Counted from the first letter of the stretch, positions 1-7,951 are shown. The stretch: DNA of 64,000 nucleotides from Pseudomonas sp. JUb42 (GCF_024807945.1 NZ_JANUFD010000012.1:1-64000); one strand, 5' to 3'. A program made the numbers and translations. Notes: generated from the sequence alone by a model not told the origin.

Positions 1-85
1 GATCCCATCCCGAACTCAGTAGTGAAACGATGCATCGCCGATGGTAGTGTGGGGTTTCCCCATGTGAGAGTAGGTCATCGTCAAG
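1..85 (+). rRNA. rrf: 5S ribosomal RNA, 3' part
   Basis: The first bases match the well conserved 3' two thirds of Pseudomonas 5S rRNA, including the segments CCCGAACTCAGTAGTGAAAC and GGTAGTGTGGGGTTTCCCC. The 5' end lies outside the window. It closes an rRNA operon read on the plus strand and is followed at once by an intrinsic terminator. Confidence 0.97.
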
Positions 86-95
86 ATTAAATTCC

Positions 96-133
96 AAAAC
101 CCCATTTGCGAAAGCAGATGGGGTTTTGTTTTT
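96..133 (+). terminator. Intrinsic terminator of the rRNA operon
   Basis: A 14-bp stem (AAAACCCCATTTGC / GCAGATGGGGTTTT, one mismatch) with a GAAA loop is followed by GTTTTT. It begins about ten bases after the 5S end. Confidence 0.92.
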
Positions 134-192
134 GCGCCGAGAAAAGCCGCCGGCCTCGCGATCATCGGTAGGACCGGTGTAGGACCCTCCCT

Positions 193-1050
193 TTATGCTC
201 TCAACGCACTGATGATAAACGCGTGAAGACTATTAACCGCCTTTGACCCGCGCGAAGCCCGGCTACGCAGTATGGAAACTTCCATGGGCTCAATGTTCCC
301 CAGACCGTGCTCGCCGCTCAAGACCTGAAACGATGGCTGTACGCTGCACTGCGTGATCGCGGCAATGGCGAGCCCACCCTCAACTGCTGCCACCTGTCCG
401 GCCAGGCTGGAGCTGTTATAGACCACCTTGAATTGGCGTCCCTGCTGGGTCAGTGAACTCACCGCGTTATGCCGGGCCAGGCTTGCGCTTTCGTAGACGG
501 CGATAGGTATCGGGTCTCGCCGCCAGAGCTCGAACTGGGGTGAGCCAACCCAGACCATGGGTTCTTTAAAGAGAAAGGTCCCGCCTTGAGGCGAGTCTCT
601 GGACACCAGGGCAAGATCAAGATCGCCACTGCGCACACGCGGAATAAGTGTGGTCGACTGTTCACAGTTCAGTTCGATTTCCACGGCTGCATAGCGTGGC
701 GAAAAGCGCTTCAGAACCGGTGTGAGATACCTGGCGGCGTAGTCCTCCGCGACGCCCAGGCGGATTCGTCCGGTGAGCTCTTCGCCATGGAACGCCGCCT
801 GGGTCTCAGCATGCAGTGCCAGCATGCGCCGGGCATAGCTCAGCAATGTCTGGCCATCATCGGTGAGTTGCAGATGCCTCGGCCCCCGATTCAACAGCTG
901 CCGTCCAAGGGCCGTTTCCAGTTTCTTCATCTGCATGCTGACTGCAGACTGCGATCTGTTTACTTCATGGGCCGCACCAGACAGCGAACCCGCATCCACC
1001 ACGGCCACGAAGCATTTAAGCCAATCGATCTGCAAATCACTGGCAGGCAT
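193..1050 (-). CDS. LysR-family transcriptional regulator
   Basis: 285-aa LysR-type regulator. The N-terminal winged HTH is clear (DWLKCFVAVVDAGSLSGAA, then NRSQSAVSMQMKKLE), followed by a LysR substrate-binding domain from about residue 85 to the end. The start at 1050 (ATG, MPASDL) is chosen because AGAGGTG sits about six bases upstream; a GTG nine bases earlier is in frame but lies inside that ribosome binding site. It is divergent from a LysE-family exporter, and a perfect inverted repeat lies between them, so it probably controls the exporter and itself. The substrate cannot be told from sequence. Confidence 0.9.
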   Translation of the reverse strand: MPASDLQIDWLKCFVAVVDAGSLSGAAHEVNRSQSAVSMQMKKLETALGRQLLNRGPRHLQLTDDGQTLLSYARRMLALHAETQAAFHGEELTGRIRLGVAEDYAARYLTPVLKRFSPRYAAVEIELNCEQSTTLIPRVRSGDLDLALVSRDSPQGGTFLFKEPMVWVGSPQFELWRRDPIPIAVYESASLARHNAVSSLTQQGRQFKVVYNSSSLAGQVAAVEGGLAIAAITQCSVQPSFQVLSGEHGLGNIEPMEVSILRSRASRGSKAVNSLHAFIISALRA

Positions 1051-1063
1051 TGAGGTCACCTCT

Positions 1064-1078
1064 ATTCGGTAATCGAAT
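1064..1078. promoter_or_regulatory. Candidate LysR operator between the divergent pair
   Basis: Perfect inverted repeat ATTCG-GTAAT-CGAAT. It contains the T-N11-A pattern (T at 1065, A at 1077) typical of LysR-type binding sites and lies 14 bp upstream of the lysR start, in the spacer to the divergent exporter. The operator role is inferred from position and symmetry. Confidence 0.5.
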
Positions 1079-1156
1079 GGCTATGGTGTGAATTATGCGC
1101 TTTTCATGGAGATTGTTCGTGCGCAAGATACCAACACTAATCAACACCTACTGGAT

Positions 1157-1771
1157 ATGTTCATGCCATTCGATACCTGGTTGCTCTATCTGTTGACCTG
1201 CTGCGGTATCGCGGTAGTGCCAGGGCCCAATGCGCTGTTGGTGCTTACCCATGGCGCCATTCACGGCAACCGGAAAACCCTGTTCACCATTACGGGAGGC
1301 GTGCTTGGTTTTGCCATCGTGCTGGCGTTTTGCGCGTTGGGACTGGGCGCGCTTATCCAGGCCTCGGCTACCTGGTTCACGGTATTGAAGATTGTTGGCG
1401 GGCTCTATCTGATCTGGCTGGGCTTCGGGCTGTGGCGGGCTGCTCCCGTCGGCCTTGATACTGGCATTCCTACGAGGGCGGGAAGCTGGTCGCTGTTCCG
1501 CCAGGGGCTGGTATCGGCCATTTCCAACCCCAAGGCGCTGCTGCTCTTTACCGCTTTTATTCCGCCCTTTCTCGATCCGCAGCGCAGTATCGTTGCGCAG
1601 ACGGCCGCTATCGCCCTGACCTACGCAGTGGTGGAGTTTATTGTTGAATATACGGTGGCCAGCGCTGCACACCGGGTCAGGCCATGGCTGGCTCGAACCG
1701 GGCGCCGATTCAATAAAGTCTGCGGTGGATTTTTCGTACTTTTCGGCCTGGCCCTGCCTATCCATACCTGA
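1157..1771 (+). CDS. LysE/RhtB-family amino-acid exporter
   Basis: 204-aa inner-membrane protein with about six hydrophobic segments and the family signature near the N-terminus (GIAVVPGPNALLVLTHG), GLYLIWLGFGLW in the middle and SAISNPKALLLF before the later helices. The ATG at 1157 (MFMPFDTW) gives the usual family length of about 205 residues; in-frame starts as far up as a GTG at 1088 would add an unlikely hydrophilic tail. No strong ribosome binding site is seen, so the exact start is uncertain. Proteins of this family export amino acids or small metabolites. The divergent LysR gene is the likely local regulator. A shared terminator follows. Confidence 0.87.
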   Translation: MFMPFDTWLLYLLTCCGIAVVPGPNALLVLTHGAIHGNRKTLFTITGGVLGFAIVLAFCALGLGALIQASATWFTVLKIVGGLYLIWLGFGLWRAAPVGLDTGIPTRAGSWSLFRQGLVSAISNPKALLLFTAFIPPFLDPQRSIVAQTAAIALTYAVVEFIVEYTVASAAHRVRPWLARTGRRFNKVCGGFFVLFGLALPIHT

Positions 1772-1782
1772 CGTCAATAAAA

Positions 1783-1810
1783 AAGGCCGCATCTGCATGC
1801 GGCCTTCTTC
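1783..1810. terminator. Bidirectional intrinsic terminator
   Basis: Perfect 10-bp stem AAGGCCGCAT / ATGCGGCCTT with a four-base loop, preceded by AAAA and followed by CTTC. It lies between the converging exporter and queD genes and can serve both. Confidence 0.8.
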
Positions 1811-1827
1811 GTTACAACAACAGGTAT

Positions 1828-2184
1828 TCAGTCCCCGCGATACACACAACCACTGGTGCAGGTCTCATGGATACGGATGGCCGACAGTTCAGGAAGCAGG
1901 GGCTTGAGTTCATTCCAGATCCACTTGGCCATGTTCTCGCTGGTTGGATTCTCAAGGCCCGGGATATCGTTCAGATAGTTATGGTCAAGACGCTCATAGA
2001 GCGGCTTGAAGATCGCCTTGATCTCGGAGAAGTCGCGGATCCAGCCAGTATGGGGATCGACGTCGCCTTCCAGGTAGATGGCTACGCGAAACGAATGCCC
2101 GTGCAGACGGCCGCACTTGTGGCCCTCGGGGACGTGAGGCAGGCGGTGGGCAGATTCGAAGGTAAATTCTTTGAAGATTTCCAA
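1828..2184 (-). CDS. queD: 6-carboxy-5,6,7,8-tetrahydropterin synthase QueD
   Basis: Converts 7,8-dihydroneopterin triphosphate to 6-carboxytetrahydropterin in queuosine (7-deazaguanine) synthesis. Read from TTG at 2184 the product is 118 aa, the usual length, starting (M)EIFKEFTFESAHRLPHV. Zinc and catalytic residues are visible: His13, and Cys24, His28 and His30 in the CGRLHGH motif; PTSENMAKWIW and the ETCTSGC C-terminus are typical. An in-frame ATG at 2274 would add 30 mostly hydrophobic residues (GKSLLLNLLPAF) not expected in this cytosolic enzyme. No strong Shine-Dalgarno precedes the TTG, so the start is judged from family length. It follows the patatin-like gene on the same strand. 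Confidence 0.9.
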   Translation of the reverse strand: MEIFKEFTFESAHRLPHVPEGHKCGRLHGHSFRVAIYLEGDVDPHTGWIRDFSEIKAIFKPLYERLDHNYLNDIPGLENPTSENMAKWIWNELKPLLPELSAIRIHETCTSGCVYRGD

Positions 2185-2283
2185 GGCGTCTTGAACTCTG
2201 TAAGTGGCGTTCGCCGAAGCGATAAAAGCAGGCAGCAAGTTTAACAGTAATGATTTGCCCGATGCGCAAAACATGGCCGCCGC

Positions 2284-3366
2284 CTAGCTAAGCGGCTGTA
2301 GATGCTCTGCCAGGCGATTGCTGTCGACCAGTTCAAGAAACTCGTCGCCCATGCGCTGGCTTTCTTCCATGGCCTTGCGCCAATAGGCCTGTCGGGTCTG
2401 GTCATCACCCATGAAGCGCTTGAAGTCGTTTCTGTCTGGCAGTTTGCCGTAAGGCAGGCGTGCCAGATATTCCTTCGACGGTGCAAGCAGCAGCACGTCT
2501 TGCAGGCGGCCCGGATCACCCTTGCGCCAGGGCAGTGTCTTGTCGAACCAGCCGGGGATGATGCGATCAATGAAATGCGGGTACAGCACAATATCATCAC
2601 CGGAGTAGGGCAGGTCCAGGTGATAGTCGAGCAGGCCGCCGTCACGAAAGGTTCCCGGTCCGGCGCCGGGGATATCCAGCACGCCTTCCATGACCATCGG
2701 GATCGACCCGGAGGCGAGCAACGCCTGGCGCAGGTTCGAGGTGTTCAGGTGCAGGCTGCGTGACGGGAAGTCAGTCAGCGCATGCAGTGGCGGTGCGAGT
2801 CGCTGGTCATGCATGATCAGGCGTTCGAAGTGACGTGACAGGCGTGAGCGCCCGAGCAGGTTGTCGGCAATCACCGAAGACAGGCCAAGGCCCAGGCTGC
2901 GGCGCTGATCATGGGCCAGTCGGCCATGGCTTTTGACGATCATGATGTTGAGACGGTAATGGGGGTTATCCAGGACCTGCGCGTCCTGGTCTTGCAGCAG
3001 GCTGTCGAGCATGCGTACGCAACTCTGGCTGACCTCGGCCATGGTCACGCCCTTGGCAAAGCTCTGTTCGTTATACAGCCGCCCGAGGCGACGGATGCTG
3101 TCGGCCGGATTGGGCAGGCAGGCACTGGCGAAGCGCCAGGAGCCAATCGAGGCACCGATCAGGGAGCGTTCCCGTGGTGCCCGTGGCAGCCACTCGCCGA
3201 ACAGTGCCAGATCCAGCCCCTGTATCCCCAACGCCTTGGGCCCGCCGGCGGCACCCGGCACGATGCCGACGTCCTGTGGTCGCAAACCCTGCTCGCGGAG
3301 CCTGGACATGGCCCGGCTGCCGGCCCTGAGGGTCAGGTTGCTGGATTTGATATGGATGGCACTCAT
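2284..3366 (-). CDS. Patatin-like phospholipase family protein
   Basis: 360-aa protein with the patatin layout: a glycine-rich oxyanion loop (GAAGGPKAL, residues 38-46), the nucleophile elbow G71-A-S73-I-G75 and the catalytic Asp in F240-R-D242-G-G. The Ser-Asp dyad is therefore intact. Patatin-like enzymes hydrolyse acyl esters of phospholipids or other lipids; the substrate is unknown. No signal peptide is seen. The start is supported by GGAGA five bases before the ATG. queD lies directly downstream with little space, so they may be co-transcribed, without an obvious metabolic link. Confidence 0.85.
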   Translation of the reverse strand: MSAIHIKSSNLTLRAGSRAMSRLREQGLRPQDVGIVPGAAGGPKALGIQGLDLALFGEWLPRAPRERSLIGASIGSWRFASACLPNPADSIRRLGRLYNEQSFAKGVTMAEVSQSCVRMLDSLLQDQDAQVLDNPHYRLNIMIVKSHGRLAHDQRRSLGLGLSSVIADNLLGRSRLSRHFERLIMHDQRLAPPLHALTDFPSRSLHLNTSNLRQALLASGSIPMVMEGVLDIPGAGPGTFRDGGLLDYHLDLPYSGDDIVLYPHFIDRIIPGWFDKTLPWRKGDPGRLQDVLLLAPSKEYLARLPYGKLPDRNDFKRFMGDDQTRQAYWRKAMEESQRMGDEFLELVDSNRLAEHLQPLS

Positions 3367-3462
3367 GGACGTCTCCGTTGGGCGGGTTGTTTATCATACC
3401 TGCACAGGCATCTGTATCGCCTGACGAGAGCCAGCTGTGTTGATGGCGATTGGCCGCAACTA

Positions 3463-3478
3463 TTAAGCTTGAATTAAG
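3463..3478 (+). promoter_or_regulatory. BqsR-type operator TTAAG-N6-TTAAG
   Basis: The sequence TTAAG-CTTGAA-TTAAG is a direct repeat with an 11-bp period, the geometry expected for an OmpR-family regulator. It matches the TTAAG-N6-TTAAG box reported for BqsR of P. aeruginosa. It lies 55 bp before the first PepSY gene of the bqs-like operon, so autoregulation is the simplest reading. A further CTTAAG stands at 3492-3497. Confidence 0.7.
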
Positions 3479-3533
3479 TTCGGGTGGTTATCTTAAGCAT
3501 CGTAAAGCCTGCTTATCCCAACGGAGATGACTT

Positions 3534-3842
3534 ATGAAAACCCTGACTGCCTTGTTCGCTGCCACCGCCATTACACTCACTGCCGGTATTGCCCAGGCCC
3601 GCGATATCGGCCCCGACGAAGCCCTGCGCCTGCGTGATGCAGGTACTATCCAGTCTTTCGAGAAACTCAATACCGTCGCCCTGGGTCAGCACCCGCAGGC
3701 AACCATCACCGATACCGAGCTTGAACAGGAATACGGCAAGTACGTCTATCAGGTCGAACTGCGCGATGCCAAGGGCATTGAGTGGGATGTAGAAATGGAC
3801 GCCGTCACCGGACAGGTTCTCAAGAATCATCAGGACAGTTGA
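3534..3842 (+). CDS. PepSY-domain periplasmic protein (first of two)
   Basis: 102-aa exported protein: signal peptide to about residue 22 (cleavage after AQA), then one PepSY domain (DEALRLRDAGTIQSFEKLN ... YVYQVELRDAKGIEWDVEMDAVTGQVL). GGAGATGA lies just before the ATG. The stop codon overlaps the next gene by one base. Position and content match the small PepSY genes next to bqsRS (PA2658-PA2659) in P. aeruginosa. A periplasmic accessory role in sensing or buffering for the downstream kinase is inferred. Confidence 0.87.
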   Translation: MKTLTALFAATAITLTAGIAQARDIGPDEALRLRDAGTIQSFEKLNTVALGQHPQATITDTELEQEYGKYVYQVELRDAKGIEWDVEMDAVTGQVLKNHQDS

Positions 3843-4156
3843 TGCAAAAGCCCAGGCGTCTCTATTTATTCTGCGGTTTGATCCTGGCGCTGGTCTGCAC
3901 GACGGCCAGTGCCCGGGATCTTGATCAGGACGAGGCGCTCAAGCTGCGCCAGAGTGGCGTTATACAACCACTGGACCAATGCATCGATGTTGCGCTCAAG
4001 CTGTATCCCGCATCCAGGCTGCTGGAGGCCGAACTTGAGCTCAAGCACGGCCTCTATGTGTATGAAATTGAATTGCTCACTCGCGAAGGCGTCGTTCGTG
4101 AGTTGAAGTTCGATGCGCGTGACAGCCGTTTGATACAAGACAAGGAAGATGACTGA
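3842..4156 (+). CDS. PepSY-domain periplasmic protein (second of two)
   Basis: 104-aa paralogue of the preceding protein. It starts at the ATG at 3842 inside TGATG, overlapping the previous stop by one base; an upstream in-frame ATG at 3782 lies inside the neighbour and is rejected. Signal peptide to about residue 23 (TTASA), then RDLDQDEALKLRQSGVIQPLDQ mirrors RDIGPDEALRLRDAGTIQSFEK of the first copy, pointing to tandem duplication. The stop overlaps the response regulator start by one base, so all four genes look translationally coupled. Confidence 0.87.
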   Translation: MQKPRRLYLFCGLILALVCTTASARDLDQDEALKLRQSGVIQPLDQCIDVALKLYPASRLLEAELELKHGLYVYEIELLTREGVVRELKFDARDSRLIQDKEDD

Positions 4157-4824
4157 TGCGATTGCTACTGGTTGAGGATCATGTCCCGCTGGCCGACGAG
4201 TTGCTGGCGGGGCTTGGTCGACAAGGCTATGCAGTCGACTGGCTGGCTGACGGCCGTGATGCCCTGTTGCAAGGCGCTGTAGAACCCTACGATCTGATCG
4301 TGCTGGATCTTGGCCTTCCCGGCATGCCGGGGCTGGATGTTCTGGCGCGATGGCGGGCGGACGGCCTGTCGACGCCGGTACTGATTCTCACCGCTCGTGA
4401 CTCCTGGGCCGAGCGCATCGAAGGCCTTAAGGCCGGGGCCGACGACTACCTGACCAAACCGTTCCACCCCGAGGAGCTGCAACTGCGCATCCAGGCGCTG
4501 TTGCGTCGTGCCCATGGCGTGGCCAATCAACCTCGACTGGAAGCGGCCGGCCTGCATCTGGATGAGGGCCGCCAATGCGTCATGCAGGATGGCGATGATA
4601 TCCAGCTGACCTCAGCCGAATTTCGCTTGCTGCGCTATTTCATGCTGCACCCGGGGCAAATCCTGTCCAAGGGCCATCTGGCCGAGCATTTGTATGACGG
4701 GGAGACCGAGCGCGACTCGAATGTCATCGAAGTGCACGTCAATCATCTGCGTCGCAAGCTGGGTCGCAGTGTGATCGAGACCCGCCGGGGCCAGGGCTAC
4801 CTGTTCGGTGGAACTGGCGGATGA
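4156..4824 (+). CDS. bqsR: OmpR/PhoB-family response regulator, BqsR/CarR-like
   Basis: 222-aa regulator. The receiver domain has the acidic pocket (VEDH), phospho-acceptor Asp51 in VLDLGLPG, Thr79 and Lys101 (LTKPF); the C-terminal winged helix (about 127-218) includes LTSAEFRLLRYF, RDSNVIEVHVNHLRRKLG and the closing RGQGYLF. It overlaps the kinase gene by four bases. The gene order PepSY-PepSY-RR-HK and the upstream TTAAG-N6-TTAAG site match the BqsRS (CarRS) system, known in P. aeruginosa for response to ferrous iron, calcium and cationic stress. The orthology is inferred from context, not a search. Confidence 0.8.
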   Translation: MRLLLVEDHVPLADELLAGLGRQGYAVDWLADGRDALLQGAVEPYDLIVLDLGLPGMPGLDVLARWRADGLSTPVLILTARDSWAERIEGLKAGADDYLTKPFHPEELQLRIQALLRRAHGVANQPRLEAAGLHLDEGRQCVMQDGDDIQLTSAEFRLLRYFMLHPGQILSKGHLAEHLYDGETERDSNVIEVHVNHLRRKLGRSVIETRRGQGYLFGGTGG

Positions 4825-6146
4825 AGTCCATTCAAGGCCGCCTCAGTCTGGGGCTGGTCAGTATTGTCCTGGTGGTGGTCGTCGTACTGGCCCAGATCAG
4901 CCTGTGGTTGTTCGAGGTCGGCTTGCAGCGCTACCTGGAGTCCGGCCTGCGTAACGAGAGCGAGGGCCTGCTGACGGCTTTGGTGCGCGGCCCTGACGGC
5001 CTGCAATTGAACGAGCAGCATGTCTCTCCCGCCTATCAGCGGCCTTATTCCGGCCACTATTTCCGTATCGATTTTGCCCAGGGGCATTGGCGTTCGCGCT
5101 CACTCTGGGACCTTGAACTGCCGGCTCAGGACGGTCCCGGCCTGCATGCCCATTCCGAGTTGGGCAAGACCGGCCAGTCGCTGTTGGTATTGAATGCGGA
5201 TTACCGCAAGTTCGGCCAGAAGATCTCCATTTCCGTGGCTCAGGACTACACGCCGGTCAGAGCCAGCTTTCAGCGCGTGCAGCAAATTGGCTTGGCCCTG
5301 GGCGGCGTGGCGTTGCTATTGATCCTGATCCTGCAGCGCATGACGGTCAGGCGTGCCTTTCGCCCGCTGGAGCGGGTGCGCGAGCAGATTTCCCAGCTGC
5401 AACAGGGGCAGCGGTCACAATTGGATGACGCCGTCCCCCAAGAGCTTGAACCCCTGGTCGCGCAGATCAATCACCTGCTGGCGCATACCGAAGACAGCCT
5501 CAAGCGCTCGCGCAATGCGTTGGGCAACCTTGGTCACGCCCTGAAAACGCCCCTTGCCGTGCTGATCAGTCTGACCGCTGACAGTCGCCTTGATGCACAT
5601 CCGGATGTGCGCCGCATCTTTAACGAACAACTCGAACAGATCCAGCAGCGTCTGAGCCGGGAGCTCAATCGTGCGCGCCTGTCCGGGGACGCCTTGCCCG
5701 GCGTGCTGTTCGATTGCGCGACAGAGCTGCCCGGCCTGCTCTCGACCCTGCGCCTGATTCATGGCGAACATCTGGCACTGCGCACTGAAGTCCCTGTCGA
5801 TCTGGCGCTGCCCTGGGATCGCGAGGACATTCTGGAGCTGCTGGGCAATGTGCTGGATAACGCCTGCAAATGGGCGGACAGTGAGGTGTGTCTGGGCATC
5901 TACAGAGATGAGCGGGACTTCGTTTTGCTGATCGACGACGACGGTCCCGGTATCCCGGAGAATCGCCATGATGAGGTGGTCAGTCGTGGCACCCGTCTCG
6001 ATGAGCAGGTTGCCGGCCATGGCCTGGGGCTTGGCATCGTGCGCGATATAGTCGAAGCCTGGGGCGGTCAGATGCAGCTGCTGGTAAGCCCGCTGGGAGG
6101 CCTGCGCGTACGCATCGACTTACCCGACCCCGCCGCTCGCGGCTGA
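4821..6146 (+). CDS. bqsS: Sensor histidine kinase, BqsS/CarS-like
   Basis: 441-aa membrane kinase: TM1 about residues 11-31, periplasmic part about 32-152, TM2 about 156-172, HAMP-like linker, phospho-acceptor His239 in NLGHALKTPLAVL, N-box NVLDNACKW and ATP-lid glycines DDDGPGIP and GHGLGLGIV. The HALKTPL box is of the PhoQ-like subgroup. BqsS of P. aeruginosa is reported to need a periplasmic RExxE motif; the nearest thing here is R44-N-E-S-E48, so that motif is not intact as written. It probably phosphorylates the regulator encoded just upstream (ATGA overlap). Confidence 0.8.
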   Translation: MKSIQGRLSLGLVSIVLVVVVVLAQISLWLFEVGLQRYLESGLRNESEGLLTALVRGPDGLQLNEQHVSPAYQRPYSGHYFRIDFAQGHWRSRSLWDLELPAQDGPGLHAHSELGKTGQSLLVLNADYRKFGQKISISVAQDYTPVRASFQRVQQIGLALGGVALLLILILQRMTVRRAFRPLERVREQISQLQQGQRSQLDDAVPQELEPLVAQINHLLAHTEDSLKRSRNALGNLGHALKTPLAVLISLTADSRLDAHPDVRRIFNEQLEQIQQRLSRELNRARLSGDALPGVLFDCATELPGLLSTLRLIHGEHLALRTEVPVDLALPWDREDILELLGNVLDNACKWADSEVCLGIYRDERDFVLLIDDDGPGIPENRHDEVVSRGTRLDEQVAGHGLGLGIVRDIVEAWGGQMQLLVSPLGGLRVRIDLPDPAARG

Positions 6147-6165
6147 GCAAAATGCCAAGGGCTTC

Positions 6166-6192
6166 TCAACTTTCAGTGGCCGTGGCCGTTAA
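6166..6192 (+). promoter_or_regulatory. Candidate sigma-28 (FliA) promoter
   Basis: TCAA at 6166-6169, 15 bases, then GCCGTTAA at 6185-6192. The consensus is TAAA/TCAA-N15-GCCGATAA, so the downstream box matches 7 of 8. It lies 54 bp before a chemoreceptor gene, the class of gene FliA normally drives. Confidence 0.65.
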
Positions 6193-6246
6193 CAGTTCAA
6201 GCATCATGACTTAACAACAATAACTACGTTTCCTTAAGGAAGTCCC

Positions 6247-7926
6247 ATGCGTCTGAGCCTGAAAGCCAAGGTACTGTCACTGGCTATGCTGCCGGTGCTG
6301 ATTTTCGCGGTGGTCATCAGTGTCGTGACCGTTGTGATATTGCATAAACAGGCGCAGCAAGAGGTCGATGAAGCGCGAGTACGCCTGCTCAATGACGCCA
6401 AGACGACGCTGCAAAGCTATGTATCCATCGGCCTGAGCACGCTGAAACCGCTTTATGACGCCTCTGAGCAGGGCGATATGTCCGCCAGGGACAAAGTGAT
6501 CAAGCTGCTCTCCGCCGGGAGCTATGGCAAGGAGGGCTACTTCTTCGGCTATGACTCCCAGGGCGTGCGCCTGTTCAAGGGCAGCAGCCCTGACGGGGTA
6601 GGCAAAAACGTCATGGATGCCAAGGATCCCAACGGTGTCTACTACATCCGTGAGTTGATTAATTCGGCCAAGGCCGGCACCCACTATTCGCAGTACACAT
6701 CGACCATGCCGGGCAAGACTGAACTGCTGCCCAAACTGGGTTACACCGAGTACTTGCCGAAATGGGATCTGATCGTTGGCTCCTCGGTCAATCTGGACGG
6801 TATCGAAGGTCAGGTTGCGATCGTGCAGCAGGCCGTGGACGAGCGCCTGCGCGACATGCTGCTGAGCATCATCGGGATTGCCGTCGTGGTACTGATCCTT
6901 ATCGCCATTGCCGGTGTCATTCTGGCCTCCACCCTGCTGCGGCCTTTGCGCCTGATGAAAGACAACCTGGATGACATTGCCGCCGGTGAGGGCGACCTGA
7001 CCAAGCGTCTGGCGATCACCAGTAACGATGAGTTGGGCGATCTGGCTGGCTCCTTCAACCGTTTTGTCGACAAGATTCATGGCCTGGTGCGGCAGATTGC
7101 CGAGATGACCACGCAACTGACCACCCTGGTCGGTGAGGTCTCCAGCCAGGCGCAACGCTCCGAGCAGGCCATGGAGCGTCAGCGTACCGAGACCGATCAA
7201 GTGGCGACTGCGATTAACGAGATGTCGGCAGCCGCTCAGGAAGTCGCTCACAGTGCCCAGGGCGCTTCGGTCGCTGCGCAGCAAACCGATCAGGAAGGTC
7301 TGGCGGCCAAGCGCGTCGTCGACGGCAGTATTCGCCAGATCCACGCATTGGTGGACGATATCCGCAACAGCGGTACGTCCCTGGACAGTCTGCAGCAGGA
7401 CGTTTCTTCCATCGTCAGCGTCCTGGGCGTGATCCGTTCCATTGCCGAGCAGACCAACCTGCTGGCCCTCAATGCCGCCATCGAGGCGGCGCGGGCAGGG
7501 GAGGCCGGTCGTGGCTTTGCCGTCGTTGCGGATGAAGTTCGGGCACTGGCCAGCCGCACCCAGCAAAGCACCCAGGAAATCCAGGGCATGATCGACCGCC
7601 TGCAAAAGGGCACCCAGAGTGCGGTGGAGGCCATGCGCCGTTCCAGTGAAGCGGGTGAGGGTACGTCCAAGAGCGCCAATGAAGCGGGTAGCTCACTGGA
7701 CACCATCGGCCAGTTGATCGGCACCATCAACTCGATGAACGCGCAGATTGCCAGCGCCGCCGAAGAACAGACCGCCGTGGCCGAGGAAATCAACCGCAGC
7801 GTGCACCAGATCGCCGTGGCGGTGGAAAGCGTGGCCGAGGAGACCCGCCACAGCGCCCAGACCTCACGCAGCCTGTCAGACCTTGGGCAACGCCTTGGGG
7901 CGCTGGTGAGGCAGTTCCGGGTTTGA
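6247..7926 (+). CDS. Methyl-accepting chemotaxis protein with sCache domain, CtpM-like
   Basis: 559-aa chemoreceptor: TM1 about residues 10-31, a periplasmic single Cache (sCache_2) domain about 40-190 (GKEGYFFGYDSQGVRLFKG; KLGYTEYLPKWDLIVGSSV), TM2 about 202-228, HAMP about 229-281, and a cytoplasmic signalling hairpin whose tip IAEQTNLLALNAAIEAARAG lies near residue 400. The SD AAGGA is well placed. In P. aeruginosa the receptor in this neighbourhood (PA2652, CtpM) is a malate sensor with the same domain layout; that ligand is suggested but not proven here. A FliA-like promoter precedes the gene. Confidence 0.9.
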   Translation: MRLSLKAKVLSLAMLPVLIFAVVISVVTVVILHKQAQQEVDEARVRLLNDAKTTLQSYVSIGLSTLKPLYDASEQGDMSARDKVIKLLSAGSYGKEGYFFGYDSQGVRLFKGSSPDGVGKNVMDAKDPNGVYYIRELINSAKAGTHYSQYTSTMPGKTELLPKLGYTEYLPKWDLIVGSSVNLDGIEGQVAIVQQAVDERLRDMLLSIIGIAVVVLILIAIAGVILASTLLRPLRLMKDNLDDIAAGEGDLTKRLAITSNDELGDLAGSFNRFVDKIHGLVRQIAEMTTQLTTLVGEVSSQAQRSEQAMERQRTETDQVATAINEMSAAAQEVAHSAQGASVAAQQTDQEGLAAKRVVDGSIRQIHALVDDIRNSGTSLDSLQQDVSSIVSVLGVIRSIAEQTNLLALNAAIEAARAGEAGRGFAVVADEVRALASRTQQSTQEIQGMIDRLQKGTQSAVEAMRRSSEAGEGTSKSANEAGSSLDTIGQLIGTINSMNAQIASAAEEQTAVAEEINRSVHQIAVAVESVAEETRHSAQTSRSLSDLGQRLGALVRQFRV

Positions 7927-7951
7927 TCTGATAGGTCATGGCTCTGAGTGT

